From Clostridia bacterium (GTDB taxonomy: Bacteria; Bacillota; Clostridia; Saccharofermentanales; Saccharofermentanaceae), in NCBI GenBank assembly GCA_016287245.1, contig JAEEWG010000001.1:62001-126000 (forward strand): DNA of 64,000 nt, given 5' to 3'. Of this stretch, positions 1-7,611 are shown one piece after another (position 1 is the stretch's first letter; each line of letters begins with the position of its first letter). The notes under the pieces are model-generated. The model made no database searches. It was not told the origin of the DNA and saw only the letters and a program-made list of their open reading frames with translations. The position numbers and the translations under genes are program-made.

Positions 1-1
1 C

Positions 2-202
2 GCGGAGCAGGCGCTTCGTGATAAAGGATACGATGCGGAGCTGATCCTTCAGGTACACGACGAACTGATCGTGGAAGCGAAGGAAGATATCGCAGAAGAA
101 GCGGCAAAGGTGCTTTCCGAGGCAATGGAAAACGTCATCGAACTGGATGTGCCGCTCATTGCGGAAGCAAGAATCGGGAAAACATGGGCGGAAGCTCACT
201 GA
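2..202 (+). CDS. polA: DNA polymerase I, C-terminal end (partial)
   Basis: This is the last 66 codons of a gene that starts before the window. The translation contains LQVHDELIVE, the conserved motif C of family A DNA polymerases, where the His-Asp pair lies in the polymerase palm and the Asp binds catalytic metal. It ends with IGKTWAEAH, the usual PolA C-terminus. PolA fills gaps in DNA repair and removes primers in Okazaki fragment processing. It lies 18 bases before coaE, a neighbour of polA in many Firmicutes (often with mutM between). The exonuclease domains cannot be assessed because only the end is visible. Confidence 0.93.
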   Translation, partial: AEQALRDKGYDAELILQVHDELIVEAKEDIAEEAAKVLSEAMENVIELDVPLIAEARIGKTWAEAH

Positions 203-220
203 CATAATCGGAGGCAGAAG

Positions 221-829
221 ATGTTTGTTTTAGGTGTAACAGGTGGTATCGGAACAGGTAAAAGCACAGTTTCCGGATACTTCAGAGATAAGGGAGTTGA
301 AGTCCTCGACGCTGATGAGATCTCGAGAAAAGTAACGGATGTCGGAGGTGTTGCACTTCCGGAGATCGCCGAACTTTTCGGACCCCGTGCGCTCACGGCG
401 AATGGAGCCCTGAACAGAAAATATGTGGCTTCTCTGGTTTTCACGGAGAAGAAGAAACTCGATAAACTCTCTTCGATCGTTCATCACTATGTGCTTACGA
501 CGATCGGCGAAGAGATCGCCAGGGCCGCTGAGCGTAAGGTGAAGCTCATTGTGCTCGATGTTCCGATCCCGGTGCGCCGTGGTTTCGTCGATGTCTGTAA
601 CCAGATCCTCGTCGTCAGCAGCAGCGACGATATCCGTCTCGAAAGACTCGTGCTGCGCGGCATGGACAGAGATGACGCAAGGAAGAGAATGGCCATGCAG
701 ATGACTCGTGAGGAGTATGAAGAGCTTGCGGACCGGGTAATCGTCAACGACGGCACGATCGAGGAACTTTACGAGCAGATCGACCTTTATGTGAAGGAAG
801 AACTGAATGAGCGGGGGATCCGCTTATGA
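221..829 (+). CDS. coaE: Dephospho-CoA kinase
   Basis: CoaE phosphorylates the 3'-hydroxyl of dephospho-CoA with ATP, the last step of coenzyme A synthesis, in the cytoplasm. The 202-residue product has the family's usual length. It opens with LGVTGGIGTGKST, the P-loop of this kinase family, followed by LDADEISRKV, where the DAD motif binds substrate. The late segment ERLVLRGMDRDDARKRMAMQ matches the lid region, and ADRVIVNDGT is the typical C-terminal strand. A GGAGG lies 7 bases before the ATG. It follows polA closely and its stop overlaps the next start by ATGA, so the genes are probably co-transcribed. Confidence 0.95.
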   Translation: MFVLGVTGGIGTGKSTVSGYFRDKGVEVLDADEISRKVTDVGGVALPEIAELFGPRALTANGALNRKYVASLVFTEKKKLDKLSSIVHHYVLTTIGEEIARAAERKVKLIVLDVPIPVRRGFVDVCNQILVVSSSDDIRLERLVLRGMDRDDARKRMAMQMTREEYEELADRVIVNDGTIEELYEQIDLYVKEELNERGIRL

Positions 830-1158
830 CCTCTGGTATGATCCTTTCCGGCATTTTCCTGATCTTTTCGGTCGTGATCACTGTCGTCTGTTTTACCGTG
901 CTTAAGAAAAAAGATTATTCGAAATTCGTCGGCGCATCCGCCGGCGTCTATGCTTCGGCATGTCTTCTGGTGTTCCTTTTTTCCTTTATGAAAAAGGACC
1001 TGCCGATCCTTTTTTTCGTGCTGGCGGAATTTCTGGTCACGGGGATCTTCGTCATGACTTCTTTCATGATGATCTTCCTTTTAAGCAAGACCTCTTCTGT
1101 GACAGCAAAACAGGACGAGAATAAAGAAAAAGAGGACGTAAACACGGAAGAGCAGTAA
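826..1158 (+). CDS. Small three-helix membrane protein, unknown
   Basis: A 110-residue product with three strongly hydrophobic stretches (about residues 4-25, 36-55 and 60-86) and a charged, Glu/Lys-rich C-terminal tail of about 20 residues. It probably sits in the cytoplasmic membrane. The start overlaps the coaE stop (ATGA), which argues for translational coupling and for the gene being real. I do not recognise a family. It precedes an ABC exporter by 23 bases, so an accessory role to that transporter is possible but is only inference from position. Confidence 0.65.
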   Translation: MTSGMILSGIFLIFSVVITVVCFTVLKKKDYSKFVGASAGVYASACLLVFLFSFMKKDLPILFFVLAEFLVTGIFVMTSFMMIFLLSKTSSVTAKQDENKEKEDVNTEEQ

Positions 1159-1181
1159 GACAGCGTTAGGAGGGAAACGTT

Positions 1182-3083
1182 ATGGGTATGGGTGGACCGG
1201 GCCGCATGGGATTAGGCCCTCGAGGTTTCCTGACGGAAGAAGAGAAAAAGAATAAACCGAAGGTCGATAAGAAGCTACTGAAGCGTATCGCCTCCTACAT
1301 GAAGCCCTATAAGCTTCAGTTCGCACTCGTGATCCTCGCGATCCTCCTTTCGGCCGTGGTCGGACTTCTGCCGTCGATCATCACGGGAAGGATCGTTGAT
1401 AAAGCGCTCCTCGGGGATGACCTCGGTCTTCTGATCAAGCTTTTGATCGCTGCGTTCGTTGCCCTTACTGCATCCCAGGTGATTTCCGTCGTTGAAAGTT
1501 ACATCAATGCATGGATCTCCCAGCGCATTATCTTCGACATGAAAAACGAGATGTACCGCCATCTGCAGTGGATGCCGCACAGCTTCTTTACGACAGAAAA
1601 GCAGGGCGACATCATCACAAGAATGAACACCGATATTTCAGGCGTCAGCTCCGTTATTTCCAATACACTTTCCAGTTGCATCAATAACCTGGCCACCGTT
1701 GTTACTACGCTCGTCGCACTTTTTATGATGAGTGTTCCTCTTGCGCTGGTCGGAATCCTGATTATTCCGCTTCTTATCCTTCCGACCCGAAATGTCGGGC
1801 GTAACAGATATAAACTCCTTACGAAAACACAGGAAAAGAACGATGAACTCAATCAGGTCATCAACGAGACCCTATCCGTTTCCGGTTCCATGCTCGTAAA
1901 GCTCTTTACGAGAGAAGATAAAGAGTATGAGAACTTCGTGGAAGTCAACGAGCAGGTGACGCGCCTTTCCCTGAAAGAGCAGAGAAGCGGCAAATGGTTC
2001 CGTGTCATGATGGGTATGTTTACCCAGGTAGGTCCGCTCCTTATCTACTTTGCAGGTGGCATCTGCATCATCAAAAAATACGATCCGAACCTGACGGTCG
2101 GTGTCGTCACGGCAACTGTCGCGCTCATCAACCGCCTCTACCGTCCGGTCGAATCCCTTATGAACCTCGGCGTCGACTTTACCCGTTCGCTGGCGCTTTT
2201 CACGCGTATCTTCGATTACTTCGACAGAGAGAATCCGTTGAAATCTCCTGAAAATGGTGTCAAGCCGGATGTCACCAACAAGGATATCGTCTTTGATCAC
2301 GTGAAGTTTTCCTATACTCCGGAAAAAGAACTTCTCAAGGATGTCACTTTTACCGTTCCGGGCGGAAAAATGTACGCGATCGTCGGTCCTTCGGGTTCCG
2401 GTAAATCCACGGTCGTCAACTTTATTCCGCGTCTTTACGATGTCGAAGATGGAAGCGTAACGATCGCGGGCGAGGATGTCCGGAACATCGATCTTACATA
2501 CCTTCGTCAGCAGATCGGTGTCGTTACGCAGGATACCTACCTGTTTAACGGTACTATCAAGGAAAACCTCCTGTATGCGAAGGAAGATGCGACAGATGAG
2601 GAGATCGAAAAGGCCTGCAAGATCGCGAGCATCGATGAATTCATAAAAAAACAGCCGGAAGGATATGACACAATGGTCGGAAACCGCGGCCTTAAGCTTT
2701 CCGGTGGTGAGAAGCAGCGCCTGAGCATTGCCAGAGTCATTCTAAAAGATCCGAAGATCCTGATCCTTGACGAGGCTACCAGCGCATTGGATTCGATCTC
2801 CGAAAATGCGATTTCCGAGGCGCTTGAAGTCCTGATGCAGAATCGTACATCGATCGTCATCGCGCACAGGCTTTCGACCATCATGAAAGCTGAGAAGATC
2901 GTCGTCATCGCGGAAGGTCACGTGGCTGAGCTCGGTACGCATCAGGAGCTTTTGGAAAAGAACGGCATCTACAGAGACCTTTATGAGACCCAGTTCCGTC
3001 AGGTCCTGGATATGCAGGGCGCAGAACCCAAAGAAGATCTCGAATGGGAAGAAAAGAAGATGATCCAGAACGACGTCTATTGA
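1182..3083 (+). CDS. ABC exporter, fused membrane and ATPase domains (MsbA/MDR type)
   Basis: The 633-residue protein is a half-exporter. A Gly/Met-rich N-terminus is followed by a six-helix type I exporter membrane domain (about residues 35-330) and an ATPase domain (about 365-600). The ATPase has Walker A GPSGSGKST, a Q-loop near GVVTQDTYLF, the signature LSGGEKQR, Walker B ILILDEATSALD and the switch His in IVIAHRLST. Half-exporters work as dimers to move lipids, drugs or peptides outward. No partner half-transporter is adjacent, so a homodimer is likely. The substrate cannot be told from sequence. An AGGAGG-like site (TTAGGAGGG) precedes the ATG. Confidence 0.9.
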   Translation: MGMGGPGRMGLGPRGFLTEEEKKNKPKVDKKLLKRIASYMKPYKLQFALVILAILLSAVVGLLPSIITGRIVDKALLGDDLGLLIKLLIAAFVALTASQVISVVESYINAWISQRIIFDMKNEMYRHLQWMPHSFFTTEKQGDIITRMNTDISGVSSVISNTLSSCINNLATVVTTLVALFMMSVPLALVGILIIPLLILPTRNVGRNRYKLLTKTQEKNDELNQVINETLSVSGSMLVKLFTREDKEYENFVEVNEQVTRLSLKEQRSGKWFRVMMGMFTQVGPLLIYFAGGICIIKKYDPNLTVGVVTATVALINRLYRPVESLMNLGVDFTRSLALFTRIFDYFDRENPLKSPENGVKPDVTNKDIVFDHVKFSYTPEKELLKDVTFTVPGGKMYAIVGPSGSGKSTVVNFIPRLYDVEDGSVTIAGEDVRNIDLTYLRQQIGVVTQDTYLFNGTIKENLLYAKEDATDEEIEKACKIASIDEFIKKQPEGYDTMVGNRGLKLSGGEKQRLSIARVILKDPKILILDEATSALDSISENAISEALEVLMQNRTSIVIAHRLSTIMKAEKIVVIAEGHVAELGTHQELLEKNGIYRDLYETQFRQVLDMQGAEPKEDLEWEEKKMIQNDVY

Positions 3084-3107
3084 TCTTGGTACAAGAAGGA
3101 GGACACT

Positions 3108-3402
3108 ATGGATTTTCAGAATAAAGTAGCTGTTGTCACCGGCGGCGCTCAAGGCATCGGAAAAGCTCTTGCGTCATCAATATAGCGTCTTCGAGAGATA
3201 GGATGAGTCAGCCTCAGACGGAGAGCTATACGGCAGCTAAAGGTGGCATTTCCGCATTGCTGAAATGGTCCTGTTCCTTTGCTCGGATAAAGCGGGATTC
3301 ATTACCGGTGAAAACATCTGTATTGATGGCGGCATGACAAAACTGATGATCTACCATGGCGAACATGGGTGGACTTATAATGCAGGAGGTAACCGGTCGT
3401 AA
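3108..3402 (+). pseudogene. Decayed short-chain dehydrogenase/reductase (SDR)
   Basis: An intact ribosome binding site (AAGGAGG) and ATG begin an SDR reading frame: KVAVVTGGAQGIGKAL, the NAD(P)-binding TGxxxGxG motif. The frame stops after about 25 codons. In a second frame, bases from about 3171 encode INIASSRDRMSQPQ and then SYTAAKGGISALLK, which holds the catalytic Tyr-x3-Lys. In a third frame, from about 3262, comes VLFLCSDKAGFITGE and IDGGMTKLMIY, the usual SDR C-terminus, ending in TAA at 3402. The spacing shows two internal deletions: the gene is about 295 bases where a complete SDR needs about 750. It cannot make a working enzyme. It may once have belonged to the ABC exporter operon. 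Confidence 0.85.
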
Positions 3403-3486
3403 AGAATTCAAGTCATTCTTACGATACTGTTTTTGTATCCGAAGAAGAATCCGGAGTTGGATAAAACGGCCTTATCCAAAGAAGGA

Positions 3487-3523
3487 CAAAAGAAAAGAGG
3501 CTGCCTTGTGAGACAGCCCCTTG
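3487..3523 (-). terminator. Rho-independent terminator of ychF
   Basis: Read on the minus strand, GGCTGTC and GGCAGCC form a G+C-rich stem (one G-U pair) around a short loop, followed by CTCTTTTCTTTTG. It lies about 20 bases beyond the ychF stop. No other gene was found between the SDR remnant and ychF. Confidence 0.75.
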
Positions 3524-3543
3524 CATTCATCAATTTAAAAGTA

Positions 3544-4635
3544 TCAGACGTTGAAACGGAAGAGAACGACGTCGCCGTCCTTCATGACGTATTCCTTACC
3601 TTCGGATCTGACAAGTCCTTTTTCCTTGGCAGCGGTATAGGTGCCACAGGCCATCAGGTCATCAAAAGCAACAACTTCCGCACGGATGAAACCACGCTCG
3701 AAGTCGGAGTGGATCTTACCTGCGGCCTGAGGTGCCTTTGTGCCGTTCTTAATCGTCCATGCTCTTACTTCCTGCGGACCTGCGGTCAGATAGGAGATGA
3801 GACCTAAGAGCTTGTAGCTGGCCTGGATCATCTTGTCGAGACCGGACTGGGAAAGACCGAGTTCCTCAAGGAACATAGCCTTTTCTTCCGGATCGAGCAT
3901 GGCGATCTCTTCTTCGATCTTTGCAGAGATAACGACGCATTCCTCACCGGATCGTGCGGCTATCTCCTGTACTGTTTTTACATAATCGATGTCCGGGTTG
4001 GAGATGTCGCTCTCGGCGATATTTGCTACATAAAGTACCGGCTTCAGGGAAAGCAGTGCGAGATCCTTAACGAACTCCATTTCTTCCTCGTCGAAGGTGA
4101 GGGAACGGGCCGGCTTTTCTTCCTCGAGAGTCTTTGCGATCTTCTCATAGCAGTCAAGTTCAGCCTGGAACTTCTTGTCGCCGCCTTTCATCATCTTTCT
4201 GACTTTATCCAGACGACGGTCCATGTATTCCATATCGGAAAGGATGAGTTCGAGTTCGATCGTTTCGATATCACGCTTCGGGTTAGCGCCTCCGTCTACA
4301 TGTACGACATTGGAGTCATCAAAGCAGCGGACGACGTGTACGATCGCGTCAACTTCACGGATATTGGCGAGAAACTTGTTTCCCAGACCTTCGCCCTTGC
4401 TTGCACCGCGTACAAGACCGGCGATATCGACGAATTCGATGACGGCCGGTGTATATTTCTCCGGGTCATACATCTTGGCAAGTTCGTCCAGACGGCTGTC
4501 CGGGACAGAAACGACGCCGACGTTCGGCTCAATGGTGCAGAACGGATAGTTTGCGGATTCTGCGCCTGCTTTGGTGATTGCGTTAAACAGTGTGCTCTTG
4601 CCGACGTTTGGCAGACCAACGATACCCAGTTTCAT
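3544..4635 (-). CDS. ychF: Redox-regulated ribosome-associated ATPase YchF (Obg family)
   Basis: YchF/OLA1 is a universally conserved P-loop ATPase of the Obg family that binds ribosomes and affects stress responses. The 363-residue length is standard. The N-terminus MKLGIVGLPNVGKSTLFN contains the G1 loop; FVDIAGLVRGASKGEG is the G3 region typical of YchF/Obg; YVANIAESD stands where GTPases have NKxD, matching the ATP preference of the family. The C-terminal TGS domain ends with KDGDVVLFRFNV. It is a single-gene unit between its own promoter (4717-4722) and terminator (3487-3523), divergent from comM. Confidence 0.97.
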   Translation of the reverse strand: MKLGIVGLPNVGKSTLFNAITKAGAESANYPFCTIEPNVGVVSVPDSRLDELAKMYDPEKYTPAVIEFVDIAGLVRGASKGEGLGNKFLANIREVDAIVHVVRCFDDSNVVHVDGGANPKRDIETIELELILSDMEYMDRRLDKVRKMMKGGDKKFQAELDCYEKIAKTLEEEKPARSLTFDEEEMEFVKDLALLSLKPVLYVANIAESDISNPDIDYVKTVQEIAARSGEECVVISAKIEEEIAMLDPEEKAMFLEELGLSQSGLDKMIQASYKLLGLISYLTAGPQEVRAWTIKNGTKAPQAAGKIHSDFERGFIRAEVVAFDDLMACGTYTAAKEKGLVRSEGKEYVMKDGDVVLFRFNV

Positions 4636-4716
4636 GAAATGACCTCATTTCTTTTTCGTAAGGATCCTCTTTTTTTCTTCTTGAAAAGATCCTGTATTTA
4701 ATATTTTCAACGCATT

Positions 4717-4730
4717 ATTATAGCACATTT
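4717..4730 (-). promoter_or_regulatory. Extended -10 promoter of ychF
   Basis: On the minus strand TGCTATAAT gives a perfect -10 hexamer with the extended TGn element, at 4717-4725. No good -35 hexamer stands 17 bases upstream, as is common for extended -10 promoters. The upstream side (4728-4754) consists of three tandem copies of a 9-base TTTnGTCGn unit. Expected transcript start is near 4710, giving a leader of about 75 bases. Confidence 0.6.
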
Positions 4731-4824
4731 CGTCGCTTTGTCGTCTTTTGTCGAAAAAAACCTGAGATATGCAGAAAGGGAAAGAGTAGAATGGCCTAAA
4801 TCCGATGGAAGAAGGTAGAAAACG

Positions 4825-6384
4825 ATGGCAGGATCACCTCACAATGCGAAAGTGAAAACCCTTTATCTTTCAGGCCTGGAAGGGATGGAGGCAGAGGTCG
4901 AGGCGTCCATCTTTCCAGGACTTCCGAGCTTTGAAGTGGTGGGGCTCGGCGATTCCTCGATCCGGGAAGCGAAAGAGCGTGTCCGTGCCAGTATAAAGTC
5001 CTGCGGTTTTACTTTTCCAAACCAGCGGCTTCTGGTCAATATCTCTCCGGCCTACCTTCACAAATCCGGATCCTCCTTTGATCTGGCCATTGCCATGGCG
5101 ATCCTTCTGGCTTCAGATCAGGTCCACTCGGCATATGAAACTGTCACGATCTACGGCGAGCTTTCTCTGACGGGGAATGTGAAAGCCGTCCCCGGAAGCG
5201 TTTCGCGTCTTTTATGTCTTCCGAAAGACGACTGTTCCGTCTGCATCGTGCCGAGAAAGGATCAGGAGGAAGCGTCGCTTCTCGGTGTATCTGTGGAAGG
5301 CGTCGATACGCTGTTTGGTGCGATCTCCATCGTATCCGGCGAAGAAAGATGCGGCATACCTTCTTTCGATGATTTTCCATTTTCTTCGGATCTTCCTGAT
5401 CCGGCTGCGGATATTTCCTCGCTTCGCGGCCAGCCTTCTGCCGCACGTGCGATCCTTCTTTCCGCCGCGGGTTTTCACAATATGCTCCTGTTCGGTTCTC
5501 CCGGTACCGGCAAATCTCTTTCTGCACGCATCCTTCAGGGTATCCTGCCACCACTTCAAAAAGAGGAGAAGATCGCTCTCCTTCGTGTGGAGAGCGCGCT
5601 TTCCGTTCTCTCGAAGGAGAATATTGCTTCCATGGAAAGACCTTTCCGTTATGTCCACCATACCTGTACGCCGTCCGCGATGGTCGGCGGCGGCCGATCT
5701 GCCGTGCCCGGAGAGATTTCACGGGCCCTTCACGGCATACTCTTTTTAGATGAACTTCCCGAGTTCCCGGCGCATGTGCTCGACCTTCTGCGTGTGCCGA
5801 TCGAGACCGGAGAGATGAAAGTGTCAAGAAATAACTGCACGAACATATTCCCGGCACGCTTTCTTCTGGTGGGGGCGATGAATCCCTGCCGCTGCGGCAA
5901 AAGCCTCGAAAACCCGTCCGAGTGTACATGTACGCCTTCGATGATCTCCTCATATCAGGGAAAGGTCAGCGGTGCTCTTTTAGACCGTATGGATATTTTC
6001 TGCGCATTGAATCATATCTCGGAGGATTCGCTTCTGGAGACTATGAAAGGAGATTTTGTTCCGGAAAGCAGATCCTTAAGAGTTCGAATACAGGAGATCT
6101 GGCAGATGCAGTATGAAAGATGCAGGGAAATGGGGATCCCGCCCTGCAGGAACGGGGAGTGCAGAGAATGTAACTTGGGAGAGATCTTCCGCCTTCCGCA
6201 AAAAGAAATGGAATATGCGGCGATGGTCGCGCACCAGCTGAAGCTTTCAGTCCGCGGGCTTCAGCGGATGGTGCGGCTTTCGAGGACCATCGCTGACCTT
6301 GATGAAAGCCGGGATGTAAGAAATGAACATATCGTGGAAGCCGTTTCTTTCCGTCTCCCCGCATGGGGAGATAAAAGGGGGTGA
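4825..6384 (+). CDS. comM: ComM/YifB-family Mg-chelatase-like AAA+ ATPase
   Basis: The 519-residue protein has the family layout: an N-terminal Lon-like S16 fold (residues about 20-130, with VEASIFPGLPSFEVVGLGD), a central AAA+ Mg-chelatase domain (about 190-400, Walker A GSPGTGKSL, Walker B GILFLDELPEF) and a C-terminal domain. CxC motifs (MNPCRCG, and CRNGECRECN near residue 440) match the family. In naturally transformable bacteria ComM is a helicase that promotes branch migration of incoming DNA. It lies directly before dprA, the standard order, spacing 6 bases. The start is supported by a GAAGAAGG site 10 bases upstream. Confidence 0.93.
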   Translation: MAGSPHNAKVKTLYLSGLEGMEAEVEASIFPGLPSFEVVGLGDSSIREAKERVRASIKSCGFTFPNQRLLVNISPAYLHKSGSSFDLAIAMAILLASDQVHSAYETVTIYGELSLTGNVKAVPGSVSRLLCLPKDDCSVCIVPRKDQEEASLLGVSVEGVDTLFGAISIVSGEERCGIPSFDDFPFSSDLPDPAADISSLRGQPSAARAILLSAAGFHNMLLFGSPGTGKSLSARILQGILPPLQKEEKIALLRVESALSVLSKENIASMERPFRYVHHTCTPSAMVGGGRSAVPGEISRALHGILFLDELPEFPAHVLDLLRVPIETGEMKVSRNNCTNIFPARFLLVGAMNPCRCGKSLENPSECTCTPSMISSYQGKVSGALLDRMDIFCALNHISEDSLLETMKGDFVPESRSLRVRIQEIWQMQYERCREMGIPPCRNGECRECNLGEIFRLPQKEMEYAAMVAHQLKLSVRGLQRMVRLSRTIADLDESRDVRNEHIVEAVSFRLPAWGDKRG

Positions 6385-6390
6385 CGGTAT

Positions 6391-7560
6391 ATGGATCAAA
6401 AACTCGCGTCGGATCTTTTCTGTTCGCTTCTGATCGCACATCACATTATGACAGGAAAGCAGATCATGAAGATCGCTTCGTTGAAGGGACTTTCTTCGCT
6501 AAGAGAACTATGGGAGGGGAAAGAGGAATTTTTAAATGAAGACAGCCTTACCGCGGACCAGTTCAATACCTGGAAGAAATTCCGGGAAAGCCCCGTTTTT
6601 CTTCGCTTTGACGAATATGTGGAATATGTAAGCTCCCACGGCATCCATTCCATCGATCGTTTCGATGATGACTATCCGTCGTATATGCAGCCCCTCCCGA
6701 ATATGCCGCTGATCCTCTATTACAAAGGAGATCTCTCACTGCTTTCGAAGGATCGCTCCCGCGTTTGTATCGTCGGAACGAGACGTCCTTCCTCCTACGG
6801 GAAAAGGGTGACCCGGGACTTTTCGGGAAAACTCAGCCGGCATGACCTGGTGATCGTTAGCGGCCTTGCACGAGGTGTCGATACGATCGCCCATGAGTCA
6901 TGCCTTGAAAACGGCGGAAAGACCATCGCCGTAATGCCCTGCGGATTAGATAAGATCTATCCCAAAGAGAATCGGGAACTATTCGAACAAATTGGAAAAG
7001 ACGGCCTTCTTCTTTCCGAGCTTTTGCCTGGCCAGGAGCCGATCCGGCAGTATTTTCCGGCCCGAAACCGGATCCTTTCCGCTATTTCAGACTGTGTCCT
7101 CATCCCGGAAGCCGGAAAGCAGAGCGGAACTCTTCATACGGCAAGCTTTGCCGGAGTGCAGGGGAAAGAAGTATTCGTGGTGCCGAGCATTATCTATTCA
7201 GAGACCGCAGAAGGCAATCTTATGCTATTGAAGGACGGAGCCTCTGCCGCGACAGAGCCGGAAGATATACTGGCATTTCTTGCACATGTCGTATTCTTCC
7301 GGGAGATCGAAGAAATCAAGGAGGTCTATGACAGGAAGAACCTGGAAAAAAAGATAAAGGACTGCCCCGAATCGCTCACGGCGGAGGAAGTACGAAGGAT
7401 ACTGATCGAGATCCTGTCAGTTTCCGAGGCGACATCTGATGAGATCGTCAAAGAGACAGGCCTTCCTTACCGCATGGTCGTATCCGAACTAGGGAAAATG
7501 GAAGTGGAAGGATATATTCACCTGGATCGCCGCAAATATGTTTTGACAATTCGCGTTTAA
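6391..7560 (+). CDS. dprA: DNA-processing protein DprA (Smf)
   Basis: DprA loads RecA on single-stranded DNA taken up in transformation and occurs widely even where competence is unknown. The 389-residue product has a SAM-like N-terminal region, the Rossmann core (about residues 100-300) with VCIVGTRRPSSYGKRVT, VSGLARGVDTIAHE, AVMPCGLDKIYP and the YFPARNRILSAIS and EAGKQSGTLHTA segments, and a C-terminal winged helix (about 330-389) of the DML1-like type. It follows comM by 6 bases and precedes topA, as in many Firmicutes (smf-topA-trmFO). Confidence 0.96.
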   Translation: MDQKLASDLFCSLLIAHHIMTGKQIMKIASLKGLSSLRELWEGKEEFLNEDSLTADQFNTWKKFRESPVFLRFDEYVEYVSSHGIHSIDRFDDDYPSYMQPLPNMPLILYYKGDLSLLSKDRSRVCIVGTRRPSSYGKRVTRDFSGKLSRHDLVIVSGLARGVDTIAHESCLENGGKTIAVMPCGLDKIYPKENRELFEQIGKDGLLLSELLPGQEPIRQYFPARNRILSAISDCVLIPEAGKQSGTLHTASFAGVQGKEVFVVPSIIYSETAEGNLMLLKDGASAATEPEDILAFLAHVVFFREIEEIKEVYDRKNLEKKIKDCPESLTAEEVRRILIEILSVSEATSDEIVKETGLPYRMVVSELGKMEVEGYIHLDRRKYVLTIRV

Positions 7561-7611
7561 TGAATTATATATAGATACTGTCAGAAAAAAACATTGGGAG
7601 CAAAACCGATC

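Noticed and set aside
3433..3807. Plus-strand open frame of 124 codons over the end of ychF
   Set aside because: Overlaps the ychF terminator and gene; no homology-like motif.
5144..5953. Long open frame of 269 codons antisense within comM
   Set aside because: Arg/Ser-rich, no recognisable motif, no ribosome site, entirely inside a clear ComM gene.
7594..7611. TTG start for topA
   Set aside because: The ATG at 7612 has a well-spaced GGGAG and yields the standard N-terminus.
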